Shown here: positions 14,262 to 21,378 of the stretch, piece after piece
Layout of the letters: the number at the start of each line of letters is the position of its first letter
How positions within the stretch are numbered: the stretch's first letter is position 1
Assembly (NCBI GenBank): GCA_963511305.1
Contig: CAUPIJ010000029.1
Location: forward strand, 1 to 21,378
Reading direction: 5' to 3'
DNA length: 21,378 bases
DNA from: Propionimicrobium sp963511305
Lineage (GTDB): Bacteria > Actinomycetota > Actinomycetes > Propionibacteriales > Propionibacteriaceae
Notes under the pieces: model-generated
The model's input: only the letters and a program-made list of their open reading frames with translations
Told to the model about the DNA's origin: nothing
The model's database searches: none
Position numbers and translations under genes: made by a program

Positions 14262-15362
14262 CTACATGCGCTCAAGCGTCCAATCTAGGCAGTTGATTAG
14301 GGCTTCTACGTCGGCGGGGTCTACCGCCGCGAAGGTGCCTACTCTGATCTGGTTGCGACCTAGCGAACGGTAGGAGTTGATGTCGACGATGCCGTTTTCG
14401 CGAAGGACTGCCAGCAGATCGTCGGCGGGGATGCGCTCGTCGAGGTCGATCGTCACCGTCACCTGCGAGCGGATCAGTAGATCTTTTACGAATGGCGTAG
14501 TCAACTCGTGTTTTTCGGCCCACGAGTAGAGCAGCTGGCTGGAGCGCTCGGTGCGGGCGGCGGCGAACTCGAGGCCACCGTTTTCGAGCAGCCATTCCAG
14601 CTGGCTCTCGATGAGCAGCAGGTTGGCGATCGACGGGGTGTTGAGCGTCTGGTGCTTGGCGGAGTTGTCGATGGCCTTGACCAGGTCGAGGCTGGCGGGG
14701 ATCCATTCGCGCTTGTCCTGCAGCTTGCGGGCGCGCTCGATTGCGGCGGGCGAACAGATCGCGAACCACAGTCCGCCATCGCCGCCGAGATTCTTCTGCG
14801 GGCTGAAGTAGTAGACGTCGGTCTCTGACACGTCAACCGGCATACCGCCTGCCGCGCTGGTGGCGTCGGTTAGGAAAAGCGCCTCGCCGAAACCGCCCAG
14901 GCGACGCACGGGTGCGGCAACCCCGGTGGAGGTCTCGTTCTGCGCCCATGCCACCACGTCGCATTCCTCGCGCTTGGGCAGGGCCAGGTCGCCGTTTTCG
15001 GCCTCGTTTACCGATGGCTCTTCGAGGAAAGGCGCGTCCGCGGATTCTTTGGCGAACTTCGCACCGAACTCACCGAAGACGCCGTGTGCAGATCGCTCAA
15101 TGATCAGCGAGAAAACCGCGACGTCCCAGAAAGTGGTTGCGCCACCGTTGCCCAGTACTACCTCGTAGCCGTCGGGCGCGTTGAACAGCTGCGCGAACAT
15201 GCGCTGCACGTTGGCCACCAGGTCGCGCACGGGCTTGGCGCGGTGGCTGGTGCCCATGATGTCGTTGCGGGTGCCGAGCTTGGCCAGCGCGTCGGGGTGG
15301 ATTCTGGCTGGCCCACTGCCGAACCGTCCATCGGTGGGCAATAACTCTTGGGGAATCTGCAC
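14262..15362 (-). CDS. serC: Phosphoserine aminotransferase
   Basis: A 366-residue PLP enzyme that converts 3-phosphohydroxypyruvate and glutamate to phosphoserine and 2-oxoglutarate, the second step of serine synthesis. It resembles the mycobacterial-type SerC: start LLPTDGRFGSGPAR, MGTSHRA at 36-42, GNGGATTFWD at 71-80, DATSAAGG at 166-173, and Lys190 in SPQKNLGGDGG as the Schiff-base lysine. The GTG start at 15362 has a perfect GGAGG eight bases upstream, lying inside the end of the preceding small gene, whose stop is one base away. That implies translational coupling. Confidence 0.94.
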   Translation of the reverse strand: MQIPQELLPTDGRFGSGPARIHPDALAKLGTRNDIMGTSHRAKPVRDLVANVQRMFAQLFNAPDGYEVVLGNGGATTFWDVAVFSLIIERSAHGVFGEFGAKFAKESADAPFLEEPSVNEAENGDLALPKREECDVVAWAQNETSTGVAAPVRRLGGFGEALFLTDATSAAGGMPVDVSETDVYYFSPQKNLGGDGGLWFAICSPAAIERARKLQDKREWIPASLDLVKAIDNSAKHQTLNTPSIANLLLIESQLEWLLENGGLEFAAARTERSSQLLYSWAEKHELTTPFVKDLLIRSQVTVTIDLDERIPADDLLAVLRENGIVDINSYRSLGRNQIRVGTFAAVDPADVEALINCLDWTLERM

Positions 15363-15363
15363 G

Positions 15364-15588
15364 CTAGTTACCTCCGATGAGTTTACTTGGGTCGATGGCT
15401 AGCCAGCCGCTGGCCTGCTCGTAGCCCGACGCCTGGGTTGGCTCCTGCTCGACGTGCTGTATAGGCGCGTCGTAGTCTCGCTCTACGGATTCTTCCGGCT
15501 CGACTTTCTTGGGCGCGCCATTGAGCGCCTGCATGACGAACTGCTCGAGGGCGGTATTGCCCTGTGAGTGCTTGCGAACCTCTGCCAT
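15364..15588 (-). CDS. Small hypothetical protein coupled to serC
   Basis: A predicted 74-residue protein, MAEVRKHSQGNTALEQF at the start, then Glu-rich and Gln-rich sequence with no membrane segment, ending in DPSKLIGGN. I do not recognise the family. ATG at 15588 was chosen over a TTG at 15621 because AGGTGA stands five bases before it. Its last codons contain the serC ribosome site and its TAG stops one base before the serC GTG, so it is probably translated with serC. The charged, likely disordered tail suggests a binding or regulatory role, but that is a guess. A leader function without a working protein is also possible. Confidence 0.65.
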   Translation of the reverse strand: MAEVRKHSQGNTALEQFVMQALNGAPKKVEPEESVERDYDAPIQHVEQEPTQASGYEQASGWLAIDPSKLIGGN

Positions 15589-15720
15589 ATTTTCACCTGC
15601 TTTACTCTTTGCTCTATTCAATCAGCAAGCACCGACATTTTTCGACTCTTGTTTTCTACGATCGCTTAAGCAACCGAAACCGACCCATGCTGGTAGCTGA
15701 ACTAGCTTGGGTGGCCACAA

Positions 15721-15746
15721 AGTGGGACTGACCTACGTATCCCACT
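15721..15746. promoter_or_regulatory. Inverted-repeat operator candidate
   Basis: AGTGGGA at 15721-15727 and TCCCACT at 15740-15746 are perfect inverted arms 12 bases apart, just upstream of a possible -10 box TATGCT at 15761-15766 for the permease gene. Position and symmetry suit a dimeric regulator. No clear -35 is seen, which would fit an activator. Confidence 0.4.
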
Positions 15747-15790
15747 CACACACGGCAAGATATGCTGAGTCAGGATTTTCGGGAGGCTTT

Positions 15791-17218
15791 ATGAGTCAAA
15801 AAGCAGAACACACCACCCTTGAGCGCAGGCTGACCAGCGGCCAGGTGGCCATGATTGGTCTTTCCGGCGCGCTGGGCACGGGCTTGTTCCTGGGCTCGGG
15901 TTCGGTGATCGCGCTCGGTGGCCCGGCGACGGTGCTCAGCTACATTCTTGCTGGCCTGTGTGCGCTGGCCATCGTGTGGGCGCTGGCGGAGATGGTGACG
16001 GTACACCCCGTCCCTGGTGGCGTCGGCCGCGTGGCAGGCAGCTACCTCGGGCCGTTCGGCGGCTATCTCACGCACTGGAACTTCGCGATCGAAATGCTGA
16101 TCGCGGTCGGCGCCGAGGTGACGGCGTCGGCAACGTATCTGCAGTTTTGGTTCCCGGATCTGCACCTGGGATTGGGCACGATCTTGTGTTCGCTGTTCGT
16201 GATCGGCCTGAACATGGCCACCGTGCGCCTTTACGGCACGAGCGAATATTGGTTCTCGATGATTAAGGTGACGGCGATCGTGGTCTTCATCCTGCTCGGC
16301 CTCTACCTGATTTTCTTCGGCACCTCGGCCGATCACGCCACCGGCTTCGGCAACCTGACCGCGCACGGCGGCTTCTTCGCTACCGGCTTCGGTGGCGTGC
16401 TTGCTGCGGCCTGCATGGCGGTCTTCTCGTTTGGCGGCATCGAGAACGTCTCAATCGGTGCGGCCGAGTCCGAGCACCCAGAGCGGGACGTCCCACGCGC
16501 TGCCCGCACGATGATCTGGCGTCTGTTGATCTTCTACGTGCTGGCAATCCTGGTTGTGCTGGCGCTGCAGCCGTGGACGGAAACCGCCCAGGGCGGTGGC
16601 ACGGTCAACGAGTCGCCGTTCGTGCGCGTGCTCGAGCTGACCGGCGTCCCAGCGGCCGCGCACATTATGAACGCGATTCTGCTCGTTGCCGCGCTGTCCG
16701 CAGCGAACGGCTGCCTCTACGCCTCCAGCCGAATGATTCACTCGCTCGGCGAGCAGCGCATGGCTCCGCGCTTCACCGCTATCACTTCCAAACACGGCGC
16801 TCCTCGAGGCGCGGTGCTGATCGCCGCGCTGGGCATGGCGATTGCGTCCGTCCTGGCGCTGACTAGCCCGGATCAGGCGTTCATGTACTTGTACGGCTGC
16901 GCTACCGTCGGAATCTTGGTCACCTGGATCATGGTCATGGTGACGCACCTGAAGTTCCGCCGCGACCGCGCGAAGGCCGGGCTGCCCATCCCGAAGGCGC
17001 ACCTGTTCTGCGCCCCCGTAACCAACTACCTGCTGATCGCCGCATCGATCGGCATTTTCATCGCGCTGCGCTGGCTGCTGCCTCCGGTGTGGACGGCGGG
17101 CATCCCGTACATCATCCTGCTGTGCTTGTCCTACCTGCTGGTGCGCAATCGCCACAGCGGCATCACCCAGGGCGATCTGCTCGCCCAGTCGGTGGAGGCC
17201 GAGAAGCAGGCGAAATAA
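15791..17218 (+). CDS. Amino acid permease, APC superfamily
   Basis: A 475-residue membrane transporter with about 12 hydrophobic helices. The first helix region has the APC signature GLSGALGTGLFLGSGS. The later FGGIENVSIGAAESEHPERDVPRAARTM is the typical helix 6-7 stretch of the amino acid transporter (AAT) group. It takes up an amino acid by proton symport; the substrate cannot be read from sequence. ATG at 15791 was chosen because GGGAGG (15781-15786) precedes it; an in-frame start at 15707 would add 28 non-conserved residues. It lies between serC and cysE, which makes a serine- or cysteine-related substrate worth testing. A perfect terminator follows. Confidence 0.9.
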   Translation: MSQKAEHTTLERRLTSGQVAMIGLSGALGTGLFLGSGSVIALGGPATVLSYILAGLCALAIVWALAEMVTVHPVPGGVGRVAGSYLGPFGGYLTHWNFAIEMLIAVGAEVTASATYLQFWFPDLHLGLGTILCSLFVIGLNMATVRLYGTSEYWFSMIKVTAIVVFILLGLYLIFFGTSADHATGFGNLTAHGGFFATGFGGVLAAACMAVFSFGGIENVSIGAAESEHPERDVPRAARTMIWRLLIFYVLAILVVLALQPWTETAQGGGTVNESPFVRVLELTGVPAAAHIMNAILLVAALSAANGCLYASSRMIHSLGEQRMAPRFTAITSKHGAPRGAVLIAALGMAIASVLALTSPDQAFMYLYGCATVGILVTWIMVMVTHLKFRRDRAKAGLPIPKAHLFCAPVTNYLLIAASIGIFIALRWLLPPVWTAGIPYIILLCLSYLLVRNRHSGITQGDLLAQSVEAEKQAK

Positions 17219-17234
17219 ACTGTTCCAAATGCGG

Positions 17235-17282
17235 CTGCTCCCCGCTGGTTTGATGCTGAGGCCAGCGGGGAGCAGTTTCTCT
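17235..17282 (+). terminator. Strong terminator of the permease gene
   Basis: CTGCTCCCCGCTGG at 17235-17248 pairs perfectly over 14 bp with 17262-17275, with a 13-base loop, followed by TTTCTCTGT. It lies 16 bases after the permease stop. Confidence 0.85.
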
Positions 17283-17298
17283 GTCAAAAAATTTCTAT

Positions 17299-17317
17299 AA
17301 AAAACTCTCGCCAAGAG
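17299..17317 (-). terminator. Terminator of cysE
   Basis: Read on the minus strand, CTCT-TGGCG-AGAG is followed by six T (17304-17299). It lies about 65 bases beyond the cysE stop. A second dyad, CCAGG/CCTGG at 17329-17348, lies between. Confidence 0.55.
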
Positions 17318-17383
17318 CGCATCGCAACCAGGCCTCGAGAACCCTGGCTGTCTGGGGTACGGTGCACCCTTGTGCGACTGCAG

Positions 17384-18166
17384 CTAGTTGAGCATCTGGT
17401 TCATCGTCAGCGACGGGAATTCCTCCGCCGGGGCGTCAATAACCCTGGCAGGCACGCCAGTGACGGTAGTGTGCGCCTCGACGTCCTTCAGCACGACCGA
17501 GCCCGAGCCGATCTTCGCGCAGTCTCCCACCTTGATGTTTCCCAGCACTTTAGCGCCGGCGCCGATCATGACGCCCTTGCCGATCTTCGGGTGACGATCG
17601 CCGTCCTCCTTGCCGGTGCCGCCGAGCGTCACCTCGTGCAGCATCGAGAAGTCGTCGCCGACGACGGCAGTCGCGCCGATCACCACCGAGGTGGCGTGGT
17701 CGAACATGATGCCGCGCCCGATCTTCGCCGCTGGGTGGATGTCCACCGCGAAGACCTCGCTGATGCGCGACTGCAGGAAGAACGCCAGCGGCTTGTGACC
17801 GAGCTGCCAGTAGTAGTGGGCCACTCGGTAGCTCTGAATCGACTGGAAACCTTTGAAATACAGCAGCGGCTGCGTGTATCCGAGCGTTGCAGGGTCGCGC
17901 GTGATCACAGCCTGCAGGTCGCAGAGCACGGCGTCGCGAATGTCGGGGTCGATCAGGGCGTCGTCGATCAGACATTCCAGCGCCGAGGCGGTCATCGCGT
18001 GGTTGGCGAGTTTGCCGGCCAGCAGCGAGCTGAGCGCCGACTCCAAGCTAGGGTGACGCAGCACGGCTTCGTGCAGGAAACCGGCCAGCGCGGGTTCGCG
18101 TTCGGCGTCCCGGCTTGCCTCGGCCCGCACCTGGGCCCAGATCTGATCGTTTGGAACAGTTTTCAC
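17384..18166 (-). CDS. cysE: Serine O-acetyltransferase
   Basis: A 260-residue protein, close in length to the long enterobacterial form. It acetylates L-serine with acetyl-CoA to O-acetylserine, the committed step of cysteine synthesis. The N-terminal about 135 residues are helical. The rest is a left-handed beta helix of hexapeptide repeats, with catalytic-site His157 in FDHAT and His192 in GDRHPKI, followed by GVMIGAGAKVLGNIKVG and the closing TVTGVPARVI. The GTG start at 18166 has little ribosome site. TAGCCT on the minus strand lies six bases before the GTG, so the message may be leaderless. It is divergent from the nucleoside hydrolase gene. Confidence 0.94.
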   Translation of the reverse strand: MKTVPNDQIWAQVRAEASRDAEREPALAGFLHEAVLRHPSLESALSSLLAGKLANHAMTASALECLIDDALIDPDIRDAVLCDLQAVITRDPATLGYTQPLLYFKGFQSIQSYRVAHYYWQLGHKPLAFFLQSRISEVFAVDIHPAAKIGRGIMFDHATSVVIGATAVVGDDFSMLHEVTLGGTGKEDGDRHPKIGKGVMIGAGAKVLGNIKVGDCAKIGSGSVVLKDVEAHTTVTGVPARVIDAPAEEFPSLTMNQMLN

Positions 18167-18197
18167 ACCTATAGGCTACCCGCCAGCAAAATCTCGC

Positions 18198-18220
18198 GGT
18201 AGGCAACGGCTGCCTCAACC
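18198..18220. promoter_or_regulatory. Dyad between cysE and nucleoside hydrolase
   Basis: AGGCA-ACGGC-TGCCT at 18201-18215, flanked by GGT and ACC, forms a small dyad in the 91-bp divergent gap. It could be an operator for either gene. Evidence is symmetry and position only. Confidence 0.3.
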
Positions 18221-18257
18221 CTAACAAACTGTCGGTGGCTTATGTCAGACTGGAAAC

Positions 18258-19217
18258 ATGAAGCTCATTATCGATACCGACCCCGGTGTGGACGACGCTT
18301 TTGCGCTCCTTTTCGCGCTGGCGCACCCGCAGCTAGAGGTCGTCGGTGTCACCACGGTTGGCGGAAATGTTGGCTTGGACGCTGTCACCAGAAACGCGTC
18401 CGGTCTGATTGCGTTGAGCGCGAGACATTATGACTTCAACACCCCGCAGTTGTTCAAGGGTCTGCAGGCCGAGGGGCGCGAGCGCGCCGAGGCCGTTCAC
18501 GGTGCCGGAGGCCTGGGTGGGGTGGTTCTCGACGCCGAAACCCCGGTCAAGGAGGGGGCGGTGGAGTACATCGTCAAGACGTTGCGCTCTACTCCCGGAC
18601 AGATCCATCTGGTCGCTCTTGGCCCGCTGACGAATATCGCGGCAGCGTTAGAGCTTGAGCCTGAGCTGCCGAAGCTGGCAGCCGGGCTGAGCATCATGGG
18701 CGGTGCCGAACGCGGTGGGAACGTAGGTAACGCCGCCGAATTCAACATCTGGCAAGATCCCGAGGCCGCCAAGAAGGTATTTATGGCCAAGTGGCGCTCG
18801 CTGGCGATGTGCGGGCTGGACGCCACCAATCAGGCCACCTTTACCCCAGATCTGCGTGAGCTTTGCTTCCAGGCCGGGCGTGACGGAAACGAAGTCGGCG
18901 CGCTGCTACACGACATCACCCGCGACTACATCAACCGCGACTGGCAGGCCAACCGCGTGCTTGGCTGCCGCATCCACGACCTGCTTCCGGTGGCGCTGCT
19001 CGTCAACCCGCGAATCACCGAATACGTTGAGGCGAAAGTTCGTGTCCAAGTCGGCGGCCCGTATGACGGCAGAACCGTCGTCACCCGCAGCACGGGAACC
19101 GTGAAGGTCTACACCGACACCACCAACAATTCCATGCTGATGGGCCTGTTTATGAAAACCCTGTTCCCCAAGTTCAAGGCCCGCTACAAGGTGGACGTAA
19201 CCTCCCGCTTGAGTTAA
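18258..19217 (+). CDS. Nucleoside hydrolase (IU-NH family)
   Basis: A 319-residue enzyme of the inosine-uridine nucleoside hydrolase family, which splits nucleosides into base and ribose using a bound calcium ion. The N-terminal IIDTDPGVDDAFALL motif supplies the calcium-binding aspartates (Asp8, Asp12, Asp13). VHGAGGLGG near residue 80 and VALGPLTNIAAALE near 120 are also typical, as are FNIWQDPEAA and the later CGLDATNQ. Length is normal and the frame is intact. Substrate preference (purine, pyrimidine or both) cannot be told. ATG at 18258 has only GGAAA before it. The IS607-type element begins shortly after its stop. Confidence 0.9.
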   Translation: MKLIIDTDPGVDDAFALLFALAHPQLEVVGVTTVGGNVGLDAVTRNASGLIALSARHYDFNTPQLFKGLQAEGRERAEAVHGAGGLGGVVLDAETPVKEGAVEYIVKTLRSTPGQIHLVALGPLTNIAAALELEPELPKLAAGLSIMGGAERGGNVGNAAEFNIWQDPEAAKKVFMAKWRSLAMCGLDATNQATFTPDLRELCFQAGRDGNEVGALLHDITRDYINRDWQANRVLGCRIHDLLPVALLVNPRITEYVEAKVRVQVGGPYDGRTVVTRSTGTVKVYTDTTNNSMLMGLFMKTLFPKFKARYKVDVTSRLS

Positions 19218-19254
19218 GACCGCCTAATGGGTTGCGAACTGCCTGGTTAAATGG

Positions 19255-19284
19255 TTGTTTTTGCTTGTTGTGGTTTGCTATAAT
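19255..19284 (+). promoter_or_regulatory. Promoter of tnpA with extended -10
   Basis: A perfect TATAAT at 19279-19284 is preceded by TGC, an extended -10 form. A weak -35 (TTGTTT, 19255-19260) lies 18 bases upstream. The GTG start at 19293 is eight bases after the -10 box and has no ribosome site, so the message would be leaderless. Confidence 0.6.
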
Positions 19285-19292
19285 TTGTTGTT

Positions 19293-19874
19293 GTGAGGGT
19301 TCGTGAGTGGGCTGAGCTTGAGGGTTTTAATCCTCAGACGGTTTGGCGGTGGTGTCGTGAAGATAGGATGCCGGTGCCTTTCACCCGTACTTCTGCTGGG
19401 ACGGTGATTATTAACGACCCGAAGTACGAGCCTCAAGCTAAAAGTTCTGCTGGTGTTGTTGCTTGTTATGGCAGGGTTAGCTCTAGTGACCAGCGGCAAG
19501 ATTTAACTCGCCAGCTTGATCGGTTAAAGGCTTTTGCTATTAATTTGGGTTGTCAAGACCCTAAAATGGTTGCCGAGGTCGGGTCAGGTGTGAACGAGAA
19601 TCGGACGAAACTTAACCGGCTGTTGTCTGACTCTAAAATCTCAACGATTATTGTTGAGCATCGGGATCGGCTTGCGAGATTAAACTTCACTCTTATTGAG
19701 TCTGCATTAAAGGCCAGCGGTAGAAGGTTAATCGTCGTTGATAACAGCGAGGTCGACGATGATTTGGTGTGTGACATGACTGAGGTTTTGACTTCGTTTT
19801 GTGCCCGTCTTTATGGTCGCAGGTCAGCAAGGAACAAGGCCAAGGCCGCATTAGAGGCGGCTAAGAATGCTTGA
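19293..19874 (+). CDS. tnpA: IS607-type serine recombinase TnpA
   Basis: A 193-residue transposase. Residues 1-45 are a MerR-like helix-turn-helix (REWAELEGFNPQTVWRWCRED) that recognises element ends. The catalytic domain follows with YGRVSSSDQRQDLTRQ, where Ser63 is the nucleophile and Arg61 supports it, then EHRDRLARLNFTLIE, the second conserved arginine cluster, and a C-terminal helix rich in Ala and Lys. It moves the element by cutting and joining through a serine-DNA link, usually with low target specificity. Length is normal and no residue seems lost. It overlaps tnpB by eight bases. Confidence 0.92.
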   Translation: MRVREWAELEGFNPQTVWRWCREDRMPVPFTRTSAGTVIINDPKYEPQAKSSAGVVACYGRVSSSDQRQDLTRQLDRLKAFAINLGCQDPKMVAEVGSGVNENRTKLNRLLSDSKISTIIVEHRDRLARLNFTLIESALKASGRRLIVVDNSEVDDDLVCDMTEVLTSFCARLYGRRSARNKAKAALEAAKNA

Positions 19875-21171
19875 GGCAGCCAGGGTTGCTCTCGACCCTA
19901 GCCCTACCCAGCAAAGGCTGTTGTTGTCTCATGCGGGTGGGGCCAGATTTGCATTTAATGCTTGCCTGGCTCACGTCAGGCAATGTATTGAAAGTGGCAT
20001 CAGGCCGCCGTGGTCGTTTTATGATTTGCGCAAATGGTGGAACGCCAACAAGAACTTGCTTGCGGTTAATACTGATACTGGTGAGGTTTGGTGGCCGCAA
20101 AATTCTAAAGAGGCTTATTCGAGTGGTATTGAGGCTTTGGCTAGGGGTTTATCGAACTATTCTGATTCCAAGAAGGGCGTTCGTCGGGGACGCAGGGTTG
20201 GGTTCCCGAAATTTAAGTCCAAAAATAACTCTAGTGCAAGTTTTGCTTACACTACCGGCAGTTTTGGGTTGGTTCCTGGCGACCCTAAGGCCCTCAGATT
20301 ACCCAAGATCGGGCGGGTGCATTGTTTTGAGAATGTAGCCGCTCGTGTTGGGGAGGGCCGGGTATTGCGGATGACTATCTCTTACCGGCAAGGCAGGTGG
20401 TGGGCGAGCCTTTGTGTGGAACGAGAAACCCCTAACCTTGTTAACCCCGCCAAGCTAGGCCCGGTTGGTGTGGACTTAGGTATTAATCATCTGGCTGTCC
20501 TATCTACAGGCGAGATAATAGAAAACCCTCACCCGCTAAAGAACAGCCTCGTGAGGTTGAAGAAAACCCAAAAATCGCTTTCCCGCAAAACCAAAGGCTC
20601 CACCAGAAGAGAACGAGCCAAAATTAAAGTTAATAAAATTTATGCCCGTGTCTCTAATCAGCGCACCGACTGTCTGCACAAGCTAACCACCAGACTAGCC
20701 AGCCAACATCGGGTGGTTTGTATCGAGGACTTAAACGTGGCAGGCATGGGGCGTAACCGCCATCTTGCCCAAGCAATATACGACGCATCTTTTGGACAAT
20801 TGCGTCACCAACTCGAATACAAGACACAAAAATTTAATACCCAACTACAAATCATCGACCGCTTCTATCCAAGCAGTAAACAATGCAGTGGCTGTGGGGC
20901 AGTAAAAACCAAACTGTCCCTAGCCGCCCGCATCTACCGCTGCTCAGGTTGCGGGCTTGTCATAGACCGCGACTTGAACGCTGCCATAAACATTCTTGTC
21001 GCCGGGAGTGCCCCGGAGACATTAAACGCGCACCGAGGAGACATAAGACCCAAAACCACTAAACGGTTGAGGGCAGGCTCCAATGAAATGCGAACCAAGC
21101 AACCAGCACAAGCTGGCATAAGACTTGGAGCTGGCCTTGGCAACAAGGTCATACAAACAAAAACAAATTAG
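19867..21171 (+). CDS. tnpB: TnpB RNA-guided nuclease of the IS607 element
   Basis: A 434-residue TnpB. The N-terminal recognition part includes RVALDPSPTQQRLLLSHAGGARFAFN. The RuvC triad is complete: Asp203 in VGVDLGINHL, Glu287 in IEDLNVAGM and Asp369 in IDRDLNAAINI. The zinc finger has Cys340, Cys343, Cys359 and Cys362. Spacing matches well-studied TnpBs of about 400 residues, so nuclease activity is expected. TnpB cuts DNA with an omega-RNA made from the element's right end, favouring element retention. The ATG lies inside the end of tnpA (ATGCTTGA overlap), giving coupled translation. The last about 60 residues are low in conserved character because that DNA probably also encodes omega-RNA. 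Confidence 0.94.
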   Translation: MLEAARVALDPSPTQQRLLLSHAGGARFAFNACLAHVRQCIESGIRPPWSFYDLRKWWNANKNLLAVNTDTGEVWWPQNSKEAYSSGIEALARGLSNYSDSKKGVRRGRRVGFPKFKSKNNSSASFAYTTGSFGLVPGDPKALRLPKIGRVHCFENVAARVGEGRVLRMTISYRQGRWWASLCVERETPNLVNPAKLGPVGVDLGINHLAVLSTGEIIENPHPLKNSLVRLKKTQKSLSRKTKGSTRRERAKIKVNKIYARVSNQRTDCLHKLTTRLASQHRVVCIEDLNVAGMGRNRHLAQAIYDASFGQLRHQLEYKTQKFNTQLQIIDRFYPSSKQCSGCGAVKTKLSLAARIYRCSGCGLVIDRDLNAAINILVAGSAPETLNAHRGDIRPKTTKRLRAGSNEMRTKQPAQAGIRLGAGLGNKVIQTKTN

Positions 21172-21260
21172 TTTGTAACGGAACGGAATGGGTTGATCAC
21201 AACTCGCCTTTCCTGTGGTTATGACGACGGTAATGCTCGCTATGGGGTTCTTGCTTAATT
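21060..21260 (+). ncRNA. Candidate omega-RNA scaffold region of TnpB
   Basis: The tnpB 3' end and the bases after it contain three compact hairpins in a row: CCAGC-ACAA-GCTGG at 21103-21116, GGCCTTG-GCAA-CAAGGTC at 21133-21150 (a GNRA tetraloop), and ACAAA-TTAG-TTTGT at 21163-21176. Known omega-RNAs overlap the tnpB 3' end and run to the element edge, where the guide begins. The limits given are rough. Confidence 0.4.
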
Positions 21261-21286
21261 GAGTTTCTGGTGGTGGTTTTTTTTCA

Positions 21287-21335
21287 GGGTTGGGGGGCCA
21301 CAAAACCCCCACAACCCCGGGGTGTGGTTTTTTTT
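21287..21335 (+). terminator. Alternative hairpins ending in an eight-T run
   Basis: GGGTTGGGGGG at 21287-21297 can pair with CCCCCACAACCC at 21306-21317. In competition, CCAC-A-ACC at 21309-21316 can pair with GGT-GTGG at 21321-21327, directly followed by eight T (21328-21335). The second form is an intrinsic terminator on the plus strand. Two exclusive folds sharing one segment also have the look of an attenuator, but no gene is visible to regulate. Confidence 0.5.
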
Positions 21336-21378
21336 GGTGGCGTAGGCAGCACCTTGTGAGGGAATGGTTTTGGTTTAA

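Larger units (their letters stand above)
19226..21340 (+). mobile_element. IS607-family insertion sequence, ends not fixed
   Basis: A two-gene element: a MerR-headed serine recombinase (tnpA) overlapping a TnpB nuclease gene. This pairing defines IS607-type elements, which lack terminal inverted repeats and give no clear target duplication, so the limits here are approximate. AATGGGTTG occurs at 19226-19234 and 21187-21195, but this may be chance. Base use is clearly more AT-rich than in the surrounding genes, supporting recent arrival. Both genes look intact. Confidence 0.8.

Noticed and set aside
16451..17314. 287-codon minus-strand frame opposite the permease
   Set aside because: Low-complexity Arg/Gln/His-rich translation typical of a shadow; the plus-strand permease has full family signatures and a ribosome site.
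17372..18202. Long 276-codon frame opposite cysE
   Set aside because: It is the antisense of a complete serine O-acetyltransferase with intact motifs; long opposite frames are expected in GC-rich coding DNA.
19226..21195. AATGGGTTG at both sides of the IS as its exact ends
   Set aside because: Nine bases could match by chance, and the right copy lies inside the probable omega-RNA region; not used to fix the boundaries.
1..21378. tRNA or rRNA genes
   Set aside because: No cloverleaf with conserved TTC-A and acceptor pairing, and no rRNA-like sequence, was seen on either strand.

Overview
The window looks like chromosomal DNA of a fairly GC-rich actinobacterium. The evidence is gene content rather than a marker gene: a SenX3/RegX3-type two-component pair divergent from phoU, an actinobacterial XPB-type helicase, a mycobacterial-style phosphoserine aminotransferase, a DUF2207 membrane protein, and many GTG/TTG starts. 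The genus cannot be named from this sequence alone; an Actinomycetaceae-like organism is a guess.

Layout. Positions 1-602 hold no convincing gene but are dense in short repeats and hairpins. Next come phoU (minus), then senX3-regX3-ispD-ispF (plus): phosphate sensing directly followed by two enzymes of the MEP isoprenoid pathway. A convergent gap carries a 98-bp stem-loop repeat, followed by a membrane-anchored zinc metallopeptidase (minus) and a DUF2207 protein (plus). A Nudix hydrolase and an XPB helicase form a minus-strand pair. A TPP riboswitch then leads thiB-thiP-thiQ, a thiamine/TPP uptake operon. A second convergent gap carries the inverted second copy of the 98-bp repeat. After it come serC with a small coupled upstream gene (minus), an amino-acid permease (plus), cysE (minus) and a nucleoside hydrolase (plus). 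The right end is an IS607-type element with overlapping tnpA (serine recombinase) and tnpB (RuvC nuclease with intact catalytic and zinc residues); it is visibly more AT-rich than its surroundings.

How the genes relate. PhoU and SenX3/RegX3 form a phosphate-signalling module. ThiBPQ imports thiamine compounds under riboswitch control. SerC and CysE belong to the serine to O-acetylserine to cysteine route, with a permease between them.

The most unusual material is non-coding. A composite intergenic module, made of a large stem-loop called E here and smaller hairpins called H, occupies two gaps between convergent gene ends (4405-4655 and 13985-14255). A diverged version with a longer loop lies at 371-476, next to a short array with 59-bp period (202-378). 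I do not recognise these as a named family. Other signals are a 103-bp segment with 14-bp inverted ends before the thi operon, a probable leaderless promoter for senX3, and candidate omega-RNA structure at the tnpB 3' end.
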